Positions 62,901-64,000 of a stretch of DNA of 64,000 nt are shown here, piece by piece. Within the stretch, counting starts at the first letter, position 1. Each line of letters opens with the position of its first letter. The notes beneath the pieces are model-generated. The model did no database searches, was not told the origin of the DNA, and worked only from the letters and a program-made list of their open reading frames with translations. The translations under genes were made by a program, and so were the position numbers. Source of the DNA: Ceratothoa steindachneri (lineage: Eukaryota > Arthropoda > Malacostraca > Isopoda > Cymothoidae); assembly GCA_963969495.1 (NCBI GenBank), contig OZ018328.1, positions 132,590,468-132,654,467 on the forward strand, in the 5' to 3' direction.

Positions 62901-63432
62901 TTAGTCGCGTGCGAGTCTAGTCGCAGGTGGCTCTACATCTCACTATGTCGGTCGGTCAGTTTGGTTTTGCTCTTTTTTTGTTTTCGTAATAACATTGTAA
63001 CTATCCTGCCGATTCTAACGAAATTTGAAACCATTATGTTGTTTTACATTCTCTTTCGAATAATATAATTGTCAAAGTCCTCGCAAGGTTAGCCCGGGAA
63101 TTATTTGGTAATTACATCATAACTATTCGGCCAATTTTAAGGAAATTGGAAACCCTTATGTTGTTTTACATTCTCTTTCGAATGATCTAATTGTCAATGT
63201 TCTCCCAAGGATAATCCTTGAATTATTTTGTTTTTGAAATAACACCATAACTATTCTGCCGATTCTAACGATATTCGAAACCCACATGTTGTTTTACACT
63301 CTTTTTCGAATGATATAATTGCCAAAGTCATCCCAAGGTTAGTCCTTGAATTTTTGAAACTTTTGAAGGTCGTAAGGTCCTAAATCACAATAAGTTAGAG
63401 CAAGCGACTTTTTGGTAAGCAGATCTTGTTTT
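62901..63432 (+). mobile_element. HINE/DINE-like element, copy 3
   Basis: Head with GAGTCTAGTCGCAGGTGGCT and ACATCTCACTATGTCGGTCG, about three tandem monomers, and the tail AAGGTCGTAAGGTCCTAAAT followed by CGACTTTTTGGTAAGCAGATC and TTGTT. Same order as the copy at 32231. Confidence 0.65.
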
Positions 63433-64000
63433 TATTAGGTTTACATTACGAGACGGCCTTGCCATTCCAACTCCAGTCAATCCCACTCCTTGACATTCCA
63501 ACTCAAAATGATGGTTACCTCCAGATTCTAGGGCCTGGAGAGTTTTCTTAAAGAACCAAATGAAAACACCTTACATTTATTAGATAAAACCCCGATTTCC
63601 CTCACATGATTCAATGTCTCAAATATTCTGAATAATCTCGAAGAAATCTGTCTCCCAAATCACCATTATCCATATATATTAACCGAAAATCCAGTTTACA
63701 TTTACATATGGATGAATTTAACCGTCAAAGTTTCTTTATTTCCTTTCGTTTCTTTGTATCCTTTAGCACGATAAATTCCGGTCCCGGATTCTCTCCCTGC
63801 ACGACTCCGACCCCTAGCAGAAATCAATTCCCTGCTTCTAAACCCTCTGGGAAATTTGATAATTGAGAGTATAATTTTGTATTTTTTCGAAATTTTTCGA
63901 TTTCAGATATATTTGAATAAAATTACGCATTGTTTGTGGTTATAATTTTCGGTTTTTCTATCCCGAAGGGGGTTTATGGTTCGCTCTTTAAGTCAATGTT
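63433..64000. other. Unassigned stretch
   Basis: No gene or element recognised to the window's end. Confidence 0.45.

Overview
This window looks like intergenic or accessory DNA from an invertebrate animal nucleus. It is AT-rich, carries about sixteen long (AT)n arrays, and holds no bacterial-style operons, no rRNA genes and no host gene that I can recognise. Nearly all recognisable coding sequence comes from mobile elements: Tc1/mariner/pogo-type DNA transposons, a PIF/Harbinger element, Penelope-like retroelements with GIY-YIG endonucleases, several non-LTR retrotransposons (LINEs), LTR-like insertions, tRNA-derived SINE-like sequences and a HINE/DINE-like (Helitron-related) repeat. A short (TTAGG)n-type run at 55679-55699 and the HINE-like repeats with GTCG microsatellites hint at an arthropod, but the species cannot be fixed from this sequence.

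Layout. 1-8.5 kb: an AT-flanked foldback, a decayed Tc1 (2.4-3.3 kb, minus), a jockey-like LINE fragment (3.4-4.6 kb) fused to tandem repeats of the HINE-like family, then featureless DNA. 8.5-12.5 kb: a mariner MITE, a pogo/Tigger-like MITE and a foldback between (AT)n arrays, a Penelope 3' end, and a 172-codon unassigned ORF on the minus strand. 12.7-15 kb: two copies of one CR1/L2-like LINE family in opposite orientations. 17.8-19.2 kb: the best preserved gene, an uninterrupted 362-aa mariner-like transposase with a DD41D catalytic triad. 19.5-24.5 kb: tRNA-like SINEs, a TIR element, an apparently solo LTR and an internally deleted mariner. 26.6-29.8 kb: a head-to-head Penelope pair followed by a decayed Tc1. 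30-33 kb: a G-poor LINE relic and a HINE-like element. 38.7-46.7 kb: Tc1 relics (one split by a PIF/Harbinger insertion), a second HINE-like copy, a Penelope fragment, a strong foldback, and a second mariner with the same internal deletion. 47.3-50.8 kb: a 27-bp minisatellite split by an LTR-type insertion. 52-53.8 kb: a Penelope element with inverted terminal repeats. 55.7-58.9 kb: Tc1 and mariner relics. 58.9-62.5 kb: a nearly full-length but frameshifted LINE. 62.9-63.4 kb: a third HINE-like copy.

How it fits together. The elements parasitise one another (Harbinger in Tc1, LTR in minisatellite), and many element ends touch (AT)n arrays. Penelope termini carry sequences that fold like minimal type I hammerhead ribozymes. 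Apart from the 362-aa transposase, the recognised protein-coding elements carry stops, frameshifts, deletions or truncation, so this is mostly a graveyard of selfish DNA with one possibly recent insertion. I cannot exclude short host exons hidden in the unassigned stretches.
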